Of a DNA stretch of 64,000 bases, positions 25,253 through 33,454 are shown piece after piece; the stretch's first letter is position 1, and every line of letters begins with the position of its first letter. The translations under genes and the position numbers were made by a program. The stretch spans positions 62,001 through 126,000 of the forward strand of contig NZ_JAKREW010000012.1 in assembly GCF_022347545.1 (NCBI RefSeq), written 5' to 3'. The stretch comes from Terribium retamae. Lineage in GTDB: Bacteria > Pseudomonadota > Alphaproteobacteria > Rhizobiales > Rhizobiaceae. The notes beneath the pieces were generated by a model. It was not told where the DNA came from and did not search any database. It worked only from the letters and a program-made list of their open reading frames with translations.

Positions 25253-26053
25253 ATGCTTCTCAATCGCCGCAATCTGATCGGCGTCGTCGCGGCGCTGACG
25301 TTGGGCCTCGGGCCTGTGTCGCTGGCATATGCCGAAACGCTGCTGGTGGGCGCCTATCCGGCCAACCCGCCATGGGAAAACAAGCTCGAGAATGGCCAGT
25401 TCGAGGGTTTCGAAGTCGACCTCGTCAAGGAGATCGGCAAGCGCATCGGCTCGGACGTCGAAATCCAGGACCTCGGCTTCCAGGCGCTGTTTTCGGCGAC
25501 CGTGTCGGGCCGCATCGATCTTGCCATCTCTTCGATCACCATCAACAACGATCGCCTGCAGAACCAGACCTTCACGCAAGGCTATTACGACAGCGACATC
25601 GCGCTGGTGGCCAAAAAGGACACCACGCTGAAGACGCTGGAAGATATGAAGGGCAAGACGGTTGGCGCCATCTCGGCTTCGGTCGGAGAGGCCTGGATCA
25701 AGGCCAACACCGAAAAGTATGGCATCAAGGAATATCGCGGCTACGACACACAGCAGAACCTCATACTCGACGTGCAGTCGGGCCGTCTCGACGGTGCCAT
25801 CGGCGACATCGCCGGTTTCCAGTTCGCCTTCACCAAGATGCCTGACATGGGCGTGGTGACGGCGATCCCGACCGGCGACAAGTTCGGCATCATGATGAAG
25901 AAGGGTTCGCCGCTGCTCGAAAAGGTCAACGGCGCCATCGATGACATCAAGAAGGATGGCACCATGGCCGCACTTCACAAGAAGTGGCTGGGTGCAGACG
26001 CTGCCGCGGATTCCTCGACCAACAAGATTCTGCCTATTCCACAGGCTCAGTGA
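25253..26053 (+). CDS. Polar amino acid ABC transporter substrate-binding protein
   Basis: 266 residues with an N-terminal signal peptide (GVVAALTLGLGPVSLAYAET) and SBP_bac_3 fold: VGAYPANPPWENKLENGQFEGFEVDLVKEIGKRIG, then DLAISSITINNDR (ligand Arg position), a hinge near FGIMMKKGSPL and a C-terminal LHKKWLG. AAGGGGA precedes the ATG. It captures an amino acid or opine-like ligand in the periplasm. A 13-bp hairpin separates it from the permease gene, which could keep its transcript in excess. Confidence 0.9.
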   Translation: MLLNRRNLIGVVAALTLGLGPVSLAYAETLLVGAYPANPPWENKLENGQFEGFEVDLVKEIGKRIGSDVEIQDLGFQALFSATVSGRIDLAISSITINNDRLQNQTFTQGYYDSDIALVAKKDTTLKTLEDMKGKTVGAISASVGEAWIKANTEKYGIKEYRGYDTQQNLILDVQSGRLDGAIGDIAGFQFAFTKMPDMGVVTAIPTGDKFGIMMKKGSPLLEKVNGAIDDIKKDGTMAALHKKWLGADAAADSSTNKILPIPQAQ

Positions 26054-26070
26054 GCCCGGCGAGCTTGGCC

Positions 26071-26106
26071 GATGCCGGCGGCGACACGTTGGGCGCCGCC
26101 GGCATC
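26071..26106 (+). terminator. Strong hairpin between binding-protein and permease genes
   Basis: Perfect 13-bp stem gatgccggcggcg (26071-26083) / cgccgccggcatc (26094-26106) 17 bases after the binding-protein stop. It lacks a real U-tract (GTGTTGTCC follows), so it is more likely an mRNA-stabilising hairpin or weak attenuator than a full terminator. Confidence 0.55.
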
Positions 26107-26235
26107 GTGTTGTCCAGAAGGCTGCCGCCGGCAGATCGATGGGCTAAAGCTGTGACCGGGACCAACATGGTTGCTGCTGGAGCGCCGGATTGCCCGAAGC
26201 CGGGACCAGCGTAACAACGCGGACGGATCGTCACG

Positions 26236-26910
26236 ATGGGATTGCTAGAAACCTTCTTCAACTGGGATGTTCTCGTCCGCGCCTTCCCGATGCTGATCAG
26301 GGGGTTGGGCAACACGCTGCTGCTCGGTTGCGCAGCGATCGTGTTCGGTGGACTGCTCGGTCTGGGCGTCTGCCTGATGCGGCTCTATGCGCCGAAGCCG
26401 CTACGCCTGCTGGCAGTGGGCTTCATCGACATCTTCCGTGCGACGCCGATCCTGGTGGTCCTGATCATGATCTACTACGCGCTGCCCTTTGTCGGCATCC
26501 GCCTGTCGGCCTTCACCTCGGCGACGCTCGCCCTCTCCATGGTGCTGGGCGCCTTCACGGCGGAAGTCTGCCGTGCCGGCATCGAGAACATCCCCAAGGG
26601 ACAGTTCGAGGCGGCCGCAGCGCTCGGTCTGCCGTTCTGGACAGCCATGCGCAAGGTGATCCTGCCGCAGGCCCTGCGTATCGTCGTGCCGCCCTTGACC
26701 AGCAATGCGGTTTCCATCTTCAAGGACACCGCGCTGGCCTCCGTGGTGGCGATGCCGGACTTGCTCAAGCAGGCGACCGACGCGCAGGCTTTGATGGCCA
26801 ACCCGACGCCGCTGGTGGGCGCGGCCCTGATCTATCTGCTGTTCCTGTGGCCGTTGGTTCGGCTGGTCAGCTGGTTGGAGCAGCGCTCCAAAGCTGATCC
26901 GAGGGCGTAG
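26236..26910 (+). CDS. Amino acid ABC transporter permease (HisM/GlnP type)
   Basis: 224 residues with about five transmembrane segments and the EAA loop in FEAAAALGLPFWTAMRKVILPQALRIVVPPL, where it contacts the ATPase. The N-terminal AFPMLIRGLGNTLLLG is typical of HEQRo-type permeases. It lies 182 bases after the binding-protein gene. A strong terminator follows and no ATP-binding gene is present in the unit, so the ATPase must be shared with another importer. Start codon has only a weak ribosome site, and no better candidate is seen. Confidence 0.88.
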   Translation: MGLLETFFNWDVLVRAFPMLIRGLGNTLLLGCAAIVFGGLLGLGVCLMRLYAPKPLRLLAVGFIDIFRATPILVVLIMIYYALPFVGIRLSAFTSATLALSMVLGAFTAEVCRAGIENIPKGQFEAAAALGLPFWTAMRKVILPQALRIVVPPLTSNAVSIFKDTALASVVAMPDLLKQATDAQALMANPTPLVGAALIYLLFLWPLVRLVSWLEQRSKADPRA

Positions 26911-26942
26911 AGCAGGATCAGCAAATCAAGTGGTGGATAAGG

Positions 26943-26976
26943 AAGGCCGGTCAGGTTTCGCCTGACCGGCCTTTTT
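26943..26976. terminator. Terminator closing the amino-acid importer operon
   Basis: Perfect 13-bp stem aaggccggtcagg (26943-26955) / cctgaccggcctt (26961-26973) with loop tttcg and a T-run on the plus strand. It can also act for the convergent META-domain gene. Confidence 0.88.
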
Positions 26977-26987
26977 GTTGATGGCAG

Positions 26988-27743
26988 TCAGCCTATGCGC
27001 GCGAGCACCGCTACGGCACGGCCGCGCCTGTCCAGCAAGGTGAGCTTGCGGCGGCGCTGGTCGATGCGCCAGCTCCGTGCCTCGCCGAGCGCTGCGTGGA
27101 ACTTGCTTTCCTGGTCCATGATCGCCGGGGCGCAAGCCATCTGGGTGCTCATCAAAGAGCCGAAGCGGATACGGTTGCCGGTGATCTTTGCGCTGCCGCC
27201 ATAGCCGTTGCAGCCGCCCTTGCCGGACACGGAGCCGTTGGCGTCGATCTTGAGGGTGGTCTGCAGATTGTCGATGACGCCGCGGCCGTTGATGTCCTCG
27301 GCCAGCCATTCGCCGGCAATGCCGAGCTCGGTGCTCGGTTCACCGGCAACACGCTCGACGCGGATTTCGGTGTTGTTCGGCCCGCCGTCGAAAACCGTAT
27401 GCCGCGTCGTGTTGATGAACAGCAGCTGCTTGCCCTGGGTAATGCGGGCCTGCAACGCATAGGTGCGACCTTTGCGGATCTGGCTCGAATCGAATGCCAG
27501 ACGGTAGCGGATCGGGCTTGCACGGGCGCGGCGGATGACGTGGCGGGCGATGGTCTTTGACGGCGCGTCGGCCAGCGAGACGTCTACGAGCGAAACCTCG
27601 ACCGTCGAATTCGGCGGCAGCATCATCCGTTCGCGATAGGTCACAGTACCGCTCAGCGTCATGGCGCGCGCTTCAGCCTGCATTGCCGGCAAGGCAAAGG
27701 CGGCTGCCACCAGGCCGATCATGTGGCGACGGTTGAGGTTCAT
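26988..27743 (-). CDS. YbaY- and META-domain envelope protein
   Basis: 251 residues with a signal peptide (MIGLVAAAFALPAMQAEA); an extended open frame upstream is discounted because ATG at 27743 follows an AAAGGA site. Residues about 28-130 resemble the YbaY-type beta-sandwich (VTYRERMMLPPNSTVEVSLVDVS, then a turn before GRTYALQARI). Residues about 140-250 form a META/HslJ domain with GGCNGYGGSAKI and MSTQMACAP, the two usual META signatures. Such proteins are envelope or stress associated without known catalysis. It stands alone between a terminator and the divergent SorC gene. Confidence 0.83.
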   Translation of the reverse strand: MNLNRRHMIGLVAAAFALPAMQAEARAMTLSGTVTYRERMMLPPNSTVEVSLVDVSLADAPSKTIARHVIRRARASPIRYRLAFDSSQIRKGRTYALQARITQGKQLLFINTTRHTVFDGGPNNTEIRVERVAGEPSTELGIAGEWLAEDINGRGVIDNLQTTLKIDANGSVSGKGGCNGYGGSAKITGNRIRFGSLMSTQMACAPAIMDQESKFHAALGEARSWRIDQRRRKLTLLDRRGRAVAVLARIG

Positions 27744-27962
27744 CGTGGCAATCCTTTCCGTGGTTGGCCGGGTTCTAATTGAGGATGTGCGCCGGCCGGA
27801 CTGTCTCCCTGCGGTGCTCTTAAGAAGCAAGGTATGAACCCTTGCTGAACAGCTTCCAGTTGCAACTTTGTCGGCACCGGCAATCCAGCTTATAGTCACC
27901 TTGGGGAAATGCACATTCCTGCCCCGACAAGCTGGTTTGACTTTTGTCAGTCGTCGTGAATA

Positions 27963-28967
27963 ATGTCGAAAACGAGATTTCGACCCATGGCGATCCGGGC
28001 GGCAGATCAGATCATTCACAAGGCGGCGTGGCTTTATTACACGCATGGGCTTCGCCAGGACGAGGTGGCGAAGAAGCTCGATATCTCGCGGGCTTCTGTC
28101 GCAACCTATCTGCGCAAGGCGCGCGAGACAGGCATCGTCAATATCTCCACATCCACCCAACTCTTCACCGAAGATACGCTGGCGCGCGAAGTGGAGGATG
28201 CGTTCGGGCTCACGACCGTCTGGATCGCGCCACAGGATCGCCAGGCGCTCGATGCGAGCGTGGAGGTGCCGGCTCTTGCGGCAGGTGTCTTCCTCGAACT
28301 CGTCAATCGCGGCGACCATGTCGGCGTCGCCTGGGGGCGCACCGTCTATGCGGTTGCCGATGTGATGTCGTTTGCAGACTTGCAGGATGTCACCGTTGTA
28401 CAGTTGTGCGGCAATCTCGGCGCGCCTTATTCGCAGCGCCCGGACCAGTGCACCATGGAGATTGCGCGCCGTCTCAATGCCAAGGGCCTCAATTTCTATG
28501 CGCCGCTGTCGCTGAGCTCTGAAAGGCTGGCGCGCGAGTTGCGGGACGAGCCGGTGATCCGGGAACAGCTCTCACTGGTAGCACATTGCGACCTGGCGCT
28601 GTTTTCGGTGGGTACGATCGATGCCGAAAGCCACATCGTCAAATGCGGTGCGTTGACGCCTGCCGAAATGTTTGCGCTGCGCGATCAGGGCGCGGCCGGC
28701 GTGATCGCCGGCCAGCTTATCGACACTGCCGGCAACCTGCTCGACTGCGACTACAACCGCCGTGTCATTTCCGCCGATCTCGCATCGATGCGTGCCATCC
28801 CCAAGCGCATGATGGTGGTGCAGGAAGACAACAAGCTAGAGCCGCTGCAGGCGGCACTTGCCGGTGGCCTTTGTTCGCATCTCGTACTCCCGGCCGGCGT
28901 GGCGCGGCGGCTGCTCGATGCACCCGGCGCCCGTCTGTCGCAAAAGCAAGATCGGCCGGACCTATAA
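27963..28967 (+). CDS. SorC/DeoR-type sugar-binding transcriptional regulator
   Basis: 334 residues from ATG 27963 (an in-frame ATG at 27987 is possible; neither has a good ribosome site). The N-terminal helix-turn-helix is AAWLYYTHGLRQDEVAKKLDISRASVATYLRKARETGIV. The remainder is the SorC sugar-phosphate-binding domain (VGVAWGRTVYAVAD, VQLCGNLGAPY, ALFSVGTIDAES). Family members sense phosphorylated sugars and often act as repressors of pentose or deoxyribose genes. It is followed at 82 bases by the fused aldolase/dehydrogenase and is the likely regulator of this locus. A half-site TTTGTCA lies just upstream, compared with the 12-bp inverted repeat at 35003-35031. Confidence 0.88.
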   Translation: MSKTRFRPMAIRAADQIIHKAAWLYYTHGLRQDEVAKKLDISRASVATYLRKARETGIVNISTSTQLFTEDTLAREVEDAFGLTTVWIAPQDRQALDASVEVPALAAGVFLELVNRGDHVGVAWGRTVYAVADVMSFADLQDVTVVQLCGNLGAPYSQRPDQCTMEIARRLNAKGLNFYAPLSLSSERLARELRDEPVIREQLSLVAHCDLALFSVGTIDAESHIVKCGALTPAEMFALRDQGAAGVIAGQLIDTAGNLLDCDYNRRVISADLASMRAIPKRMMVVQEDNKLEPLQAALAGGLCSHLVLPAGVARRLLDAPGARLSQKQDRPDL

Positions 28968-29049
28968 CAATCCAACGATCGATCCGGCAGGCCGAGAGGT
29001 CTGCCGGAGACTTGTGCATGCAACCTGAACCAATGATGTGGACGACCCG

Positions 29050-31107
29050 ATGAAAAATCTCTGGAACGACGCCGAAGCCGAGAACGTGGTGAAGACCTAT
29101 GCGGCAAAGGGCGTGGGACGTGATCTGGCGCTGCGGGTCTACACGACACGGCTGCTCGGCGGCGAGCCGAGGCTTGTCCTGCACGGCGGCGGCAACACGT
29201 CTGTGAAGACCAAGGTCACCGACTTCGTAGGCGATGAATGGGATGTGCTCTGTGTCAAGGGCAGCGGCTGGGACATGGCCGTCATCGAGCCGCAGGGCCT
29301 GCCGGCGGTGAAGCTCGGCGCGCTGCTCAAGGCGCGCAAGCTGGAGAGCCTCGGCGATGAGGACATGGTCGCGTTGCAACGCGCCAACCTGATCGATCCG
29401 TCCTCCCCGAACCCCTCGGTTGAGACGCTGCTGCATGCCTTCCTGCCGCACAAATTCATCGACCACACCCATTCCACCGCCATCCTGGCCATTGTCGACC
29501 AGGGTGGCGACAGCGAGGCGCTGTCCAAGAAAGTGTTCGGCGACAAGATGGGCTTCGTGCCCTACATCAAGCCGGGCTTCGACCTCGCCAAGGTCGCGGC
29601 CGAGGTCTACGACGCCGATCCGAGCGTCGAGGGCCTCATCCTCGACAAGCATGGCATCTTCACTTTCGGTGACGATGCCAGGCAGGCTTACGATCGCATG
29701 ATCCATTATGTGACGATGGCCGAGGATTATGTCGCCAAGAACGGCAGCAACCCGCTGAAGCCTGCGTCGTTGCCGGCCAAGCTGGCGAAGCCGGAAGAGG
29801 TCGCCTCCATGTTGCGCGGCGCTGTCGCTGTCGCCAAGGGCGAGGGACGCTTTGACCGCATGGTCAGTGATTTCCGCACCTCGGAGGCCATTCTGGAATT
29901 CGTCAACTCGGCGGCCATTGCAGATTACGCCGCCGCCGGTGTTTCGACGCCGGACCTGTCTATCCGCATAAAGACCGGGCCGATGGTGCTCCCGGCGCCG
30001 GATGCTTCGGATCTCGCCGGCTACAAGGCCGAGATCGGCAAGCGTGTCGCAGCCTACATGGCCGAGTACACCCGCTATTTCGAAGAGAACGACGCGCTGG
30101 ACGACGTCAAGCGCACCATGCTCGACCCGATGCCGCGCCTGTCGCTGGTGCCGGGGCTCGGGATGTTCGGTCACGGCCGCACGCTGAAGGACGCCAAGAT
30201 CGCTTCCGACGTCGGCGAGATGTGGATCGAGGCGGTCAAGGGCGCGGCCAGCGTCGGTACCTTCCGTCCGCTCGCCAAGTCCGACCTGTTCCCGCTCGAA
30301 TACTGGTCGCTCGAACAGGCCAAGCTCGCTTCCAACAAGCCGAAGCCTTTGACCGGCCAGATCGTGCTGGTCACCGGCGGCGCCGGTGCCATTGGTGCGG
30401 CCACCGCCAAGGCCTTCGCCCGGGAAGGCGCGCATGTCGTCGTGGTCGACCTCGACGCTGCCAAGGCTGCCGAAGCGGCCAAGGCTGCCGGCAACAATTC
30501 GATCGGCGTCGGTGCCGACATCACCAACCCGGCCGAGGTGCGTGCTGCCTTCGATCAGGCGGTGAAGGTGTTCGGCGGCATTGACATCGTTGTTTCCAAT
30601 GCAGGCGCTGCCTGGGAGGGCATGATCGCCGACATCGACGACGCGCTGCTGCGCAAGAGCTTCGAACTCAACTTCTTCTCGCATCAGAGCGTGGCGCAGA
30701 ACGCGGTGCGCATCATGCGCGAGCAAGGCACCGGCGGCGTGCTGCTGTTCAATGCCTCCAAGCAGGCGGTCAACCCGGGTGCCAAGTTCGGCGCCTATGG
30801 TCTGCCCAAGGCCGCGACGCTGTTCCTGTCACGCCAATATGCGCTGGAATATGGCTCGATCGGCATCCGTTCGAACGCTGTCAACGCCGACCGCATCCGT
30901 TCCGGGCTATTGACCGATGCCATGATCGCCAGCCGCTCGACGGCGCGTGGCCTCTCGGAGAAGGACTATATGTCCGGCAATCTGCTCGGCCAGGAAGTCA
31001 CGGCCGACGACGTTGCCCAGGCTTTCCTGCATCAGGCACTGGCCGAGCGCACCACCGCGGATGTGACGACTGTCGACGGCGGTAACATCGCCGCGGCGCT
31101 GAGGTAA
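29050..31107 (+). CDS. Fused class II aldolase / short-chain dehydrogenase (RhaD-like)
   Basis: 685 residues from ATG 29050; a GTG 12 bases earlier is possible. The N-terminal about 420 residues form a class II aldolase/adducin domain (LVLHGGGNTSVK, LPHKFIDHTHSTAIL with metal His, GLILDKHGIFTFG). The C-terminal about 250 form an SDR (VLVTGGAGAIG, VVVVDLD, YGLPK as YxxxK). Annotated relatives are called rhamnulose-1-phosphate aldolase/lactaldehyde dehydrogenase: the ketose-1-phosphate is split to DHAP and an aldehyde which the SDR oxidises or reduces. No rhamnose isomerase or kinase is nearby, whereas mtnK and mtnA are; a 5-deoxyribulose- or 5-methylthioribulose-1-phosphate substrate is therefore plausible. 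Followed by a strong hairpin. Confidence 0.88.
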   Translation: MKNLWNDAEAENVVKTYAAKGVGRDLALRVYTTRLLGGEPRLVLHGGGNTSVKTKVTDFVGDEWDVLCVKGSGWDMAVIEPQGLPAVKLGALLKARKLESLGDEDMVALQRANLIDPSSPNPSVETLLHAFLPHKFIDHTHSTAILAIVDQGGDSEALSKKVFGDKMGFVPYIKPGFDLAKVAAEVYDADPSVEGLILDKHGIFTFGDDARQAYDRMIHYVTMAEDYVAKNGSNPLKPASLPAKLAKPEEVASMLRGAVAVAKGEGRFDRMVSDFRTSEAILEFVNSAAIADYAAAGVSTPDLSIRIKTGPMVLPAPDASDLAGYKAEIGKRVAAYMAEYTRYFEENDALDDVKRTMLDPMPRLSLVPGLGMFGHGRTLKDAKIASDVGEMWIEAVKGAASVGTFRPLAKSDLFPLEYWSLEQAKLASNKPKPLTGQIVLVTGGAGAIGAATAKAFAREGAHVVVVDLDAAKAAEAAKAAGNNSIGVGADITNPAEVRAAFDQAVKVFGGIDIVVSNAGAAWEGMIADIDDALLRKSFELNFFSHQSVAQNAVRIMREQGTGGVLLFNASKQAVNPGAKFGAYGLPKAATLFLSRQYALEYGSIGIRSNAVNADRIRSGLLTDAMIASRSTARGLSEKDYMSGNLLGQEVTADDVAQAFLHQALAERTTADVTTVDGGNIAAALR

Positions 31108-31149
31108 TGCGATTTGCTCTCTGCCTCGGCGGAGAGATTGATCGCCCCT

Positions 31150-31191
31150 GAAACAATAATGGGCGTCCGCCAGGGCGCCCATTATTGTTTC
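31150..31191 (+). terminator. Long hairpin after the aldolase gene
   Basis: 16-bp perfect stem gaaacaataatgggcg (31150-31165) / 31176-31191, loop of ten bases, 42 bases after the stop. It lacks a long T-run but is very stable; probable terminator or 3' mRNA stabiliser. Confidence 0.65.
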
Positions 31192-31244
31192 TCGTGTGCA
31201 AGCGAGCGGTTTCGACCAGGCTGCGGATCTTTGCCAGACGCAAC

Positions 31245-31275
31245 AAAAAAGCAGCCCGCCGAAGCGGGCTGCTTT
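31245..31275 (-). terminator. Terminator of the ribose-type importer operon
   Basis: 12-bp stem aaagcagcccgc (31248-31259) / gcgggctgcttt (31264-31275), loop cgaa, followed on the minus strand by a T-run made by the A-run at 31245-31250. It lies 21 bases after the binding-protein stop. Confidence 0.85.
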
Positions 31276-31296
31276 CCTTTCGCAATTTCCCGTCGC

Positions 31297-32352
31297 TTAC
31301 TTGGCGTTCGGGTTCGGCATCCACTTCGGCATGGCGACATCGGCATGAGCGAACTGCGGCAGCTTGGCCGAGAGTTCTTCCATGTTCTTGATGTCCTTCT
31401 CGACCAGTTCCTTCTGGGTGATCAGCGTTGGCGGCACAATCACGCTCTTGCCCGGATCTTCACCGGCCAGAAGCTGAGCCAGCGCACGCACCGAGACCTG
31501 GCCGACGACGGCCGGATTAGTGGCGGCGGTGGCCGCCCAGGCGCTGTCGGGCTCACGCATGGCAGCGATGTCGGAGGTAGAGATATCAGCGGAATAGATC
31601 TTGATGTCCTTCGAGAGGCCGGCTTCGTCCACCGCGATCTTTACGCCCTTGGCGAATTCGTCATAGGGGGCGAACATCACCTTGATGTCGGGGTTGGCCG
31701 ACAGCACCGAACGAGCCTGGTTGGCGACCGAGTTGGCGATCGGGTTATCAAGAGTGCCGAACTGCGCGGCTTCCTTGATGCCCGAATACTTCTTCTTGAA
31801 CTCCACCCAGGTCTCGTTGCGGCGGTCGAGCGGGGCAATGCCGGCGACATAGACGTAGCCGGCCTTCCAGCTTTCGCCGTTGTCCTTGATCGCCTGTTCC
31901 AGCGCGAGACGGGCAAGGTCGCGATCCGACTGCTCGATCTGCGGGATCTTGGGGTTTTCGACGTTGACGTCGAAGGCCACCACCTTGATGCCGGCGTCGA
32001 CCGCGCGCTGGGCCGCTTCCTTCATCGATTCCGTCAGGCCATGTTGGATGATGATGCCATTGACGCCGAGCGCGATCGCCTGGTCGACCATGTCAGCCTG
32101 GAGGGCCGCGTCCTGCTTGGAATCCAGCACGCGAAGGTCAACGCCAAGCGCCTTCGCCTGCGATTCCACGCCGGCGAGATAGGCCTGGAAGAAGTCGCCT
32201 GTCGAGAGATAGCGCACCAGCGCGATCTTGACCTGGCCTGGCTTGTCGAACGGCGCCGGCTTATCTTGCGCCAGCGCTGGCGAGAAGCCCAGCGCTGTCG
32301 CGCCGAGCAGGCCGAAGGCCAGCTTGGCAAATGTTCTGCGATCGAATTTCAT
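31297..32352 (-). CDS. Ribose-type sugar ABC transporter substrate-binding protein
   Basis: 351-residue periplasmic protein with signal peptide (RRTFAKLAFGLLGATALGFSPALAQ) and the Peripla_BP_4 fold: QVKIALVRYLSTGDFFQAYLAG, ADMVDQAIALGVNGIIIQHG, GIKVVAFDVNVENPK and PDIKVMFAPYDEFAKGVKIAVDEAGL. GGAGGA is present before the ATG. It is last in the importer operon (ATPase, permease, binding protein) and ends at a terminator. Context points to a deoxy- or methylthio-pentose ligand, inferred from mtnK, mtnA and the aldolase alongside, not from the binding site. Confidence 0.9.
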   Translation of the reverse strand: MKFDRRTFAKLAFGLLGATALGFSPALAQDKPAPFDKPGQVKIALVRYLSTGDFFQAYLAGVESQAKALGVDLRVLDSKQDAALQADMVDQAIALGVNGIIIQHGLTESMKEAAQRAVDAGIKVVAFDVNVENPKIPQIEQSDRDLARLALEQAIKDNGESWKAGYVYVAGIAPLDRRNETWVEFKKKYSGIKEAAQFGTLDNPIANSVANQARSVLSANPDIKVMFAPYDEFAKGVKIAVDEAGLSKDIKIYSADISTSDIAAMREPDSAWAATAATNPAVVGQVSVRALAQLLAGEDPGKSVIVPPTLITQKELVEKDIKNMEELSAKLPQFAHADVAMPKWMPNPNAK

Positions 32353-32390
32353 CTAAGTCCTCCGCTTGGTTTTAGTCGTTATTGCCGCAA

Positions 32391-33380
32391 TTACCTTTTG
32401 GCCCTGGTCGACAAGGCAAATGTGAAGACGAGCGCGACCACGAGCACAGCGCCCTTCACGAAATCCTGGGTGTAGTAGGGCGCGTTCATCATGGTCAGGC
32501 CCTGCAGGAGCACGCCGACGAACAAGGCGCCGACCGCGGTGCCGAAGGCATTGGGCTTTGAGGCGCCCAGCACGGCGAAACCGATCAGCGCCGCCGCAAC
32601 CGCGTCCAGCAACAGATTGTTACCCGAGGCGATGTCGCCGCGTCCAAGCCGGGCAGCGAGCAAAATCCCGCCGATTGAGGCGAATATGCCGGAAATGACG
32701 TAGGCCCAGATCTTGTATGCCTTGACAGGTGCGCCGGCGAGTTCGGCCGCGCGCTCGTTGGAGCCGACCGCATACATCATGCGCCCGAAGCGCGTGTATT
32801 CGAGGAAGAACCAGATCGCCACAGCCAGCACCACCAACACCACGACAGAAACCGGGACAAGGTTCGGTGCGAAGAAATCGAAGCGGTGGCGGCCGAGCGC
32901 CAGGAAGGCCGCGCTGAACTTGCCGGGCGCGACCGAGCCGTCTGGCATCGTCATGCCTGCTGCGATCGAGCGGCCTTCGGTCGGGATGCGCTGCAGGCCC
33001 AGCAGCAGGAACATCATGCCGAGCGTGGCCAGAAGGTCCGGTACGCGCATATAAACGATGAGGAAGCCGTTGATCAGGCCAATCAGCACGCCGATGGCCA
33101 GGCAGACCAGCACCGCGACGAGCGCGTTCTGGTCCAGCACCACCATGACGTAGGCGGCCGCCATCATGGCGCTTGTCGCCACCGAACCGATGGAAAGGTC
33201 GAAGCCGCCGACAACCAGGGTGGCGGTCACGCCGAGCGCCAGGATGCCGGTGATCGCCACGGACTGGAAGATGAACACTGCGCTCTGCGGCGAGACGAAG
33301 CCGTCGGCGGTGGAGGCAAAATAGGCGACCAGTGCCGCGAAGAGCACAAGGAAGCCGTAACGCACGGCAATATCACGCAT
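32391..33380 (-). CDS. Ribose-type ABC transporter permease (RbsC-like)
   Basis: 329 residues with eight or more hydrophobic segments and the BPD_transp_2 pattern: TGILALGVTATLVVGGFDLSIG, GLINGFLIVYMRVPDLLATLGMM, and the conserved GSNERAAELAGAPVKAYKIWAYVISG near the middle. It is the channel for the sugar delivered by the binding protein encoded 38 bases downstream. The ATPase gene is upstream with a 74-base gap. Confidence 0.9.
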   Translation of the reverse strand: MRDIAVRYGFLVLFAALVAYFASTADGFVSPQSAVFIFQSVAITGILALGVTATLVVGGFDLSIGSVATSAMMAAAYVMVVLDQNALVAVLVCLAIGVLIGLINGFLIVYMRVPDLLATLGMMFLLLGLQRIPTEGRSIAAGMTMPDGSVAPGKFSAAFLALGRHRFDFFAPNLVPVSVVVLVVLAVAIWFFLEYTRFGRMMYAVGSNERAAELAGAPVKAYKIWAYVISGIFASIGGILLAARLGRGDIASGNNLLLDAVAAALIGFAVLGASKPNAFGTAVGALFVGVLLQGLTMMNAPYYTQDFVKGAVLVVALVFTFALSTRAKR

Positions 33381-33454
33381 TTAGGCGCAAACCTCTCTGC
33401 TGTAGACCATGCCGTATAGCTGCGCCATTCGCGCCCCCTTTATCGTCATCATTT

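Noticed and set aside
28765..30726. 653-codon open frame antisense to the aldolase/SDR fusion
   Set aside because: No domain, biased composition, overlaps the SorC end and the fusion gene in antisense.
29050..31107. Straight rhamnose catabolism (RhaD) assignment
   Set aside because: No rhamnose isomerase, kinase or mutarotase nearby, while mtnK and mtnA are; kept as an alternative only.
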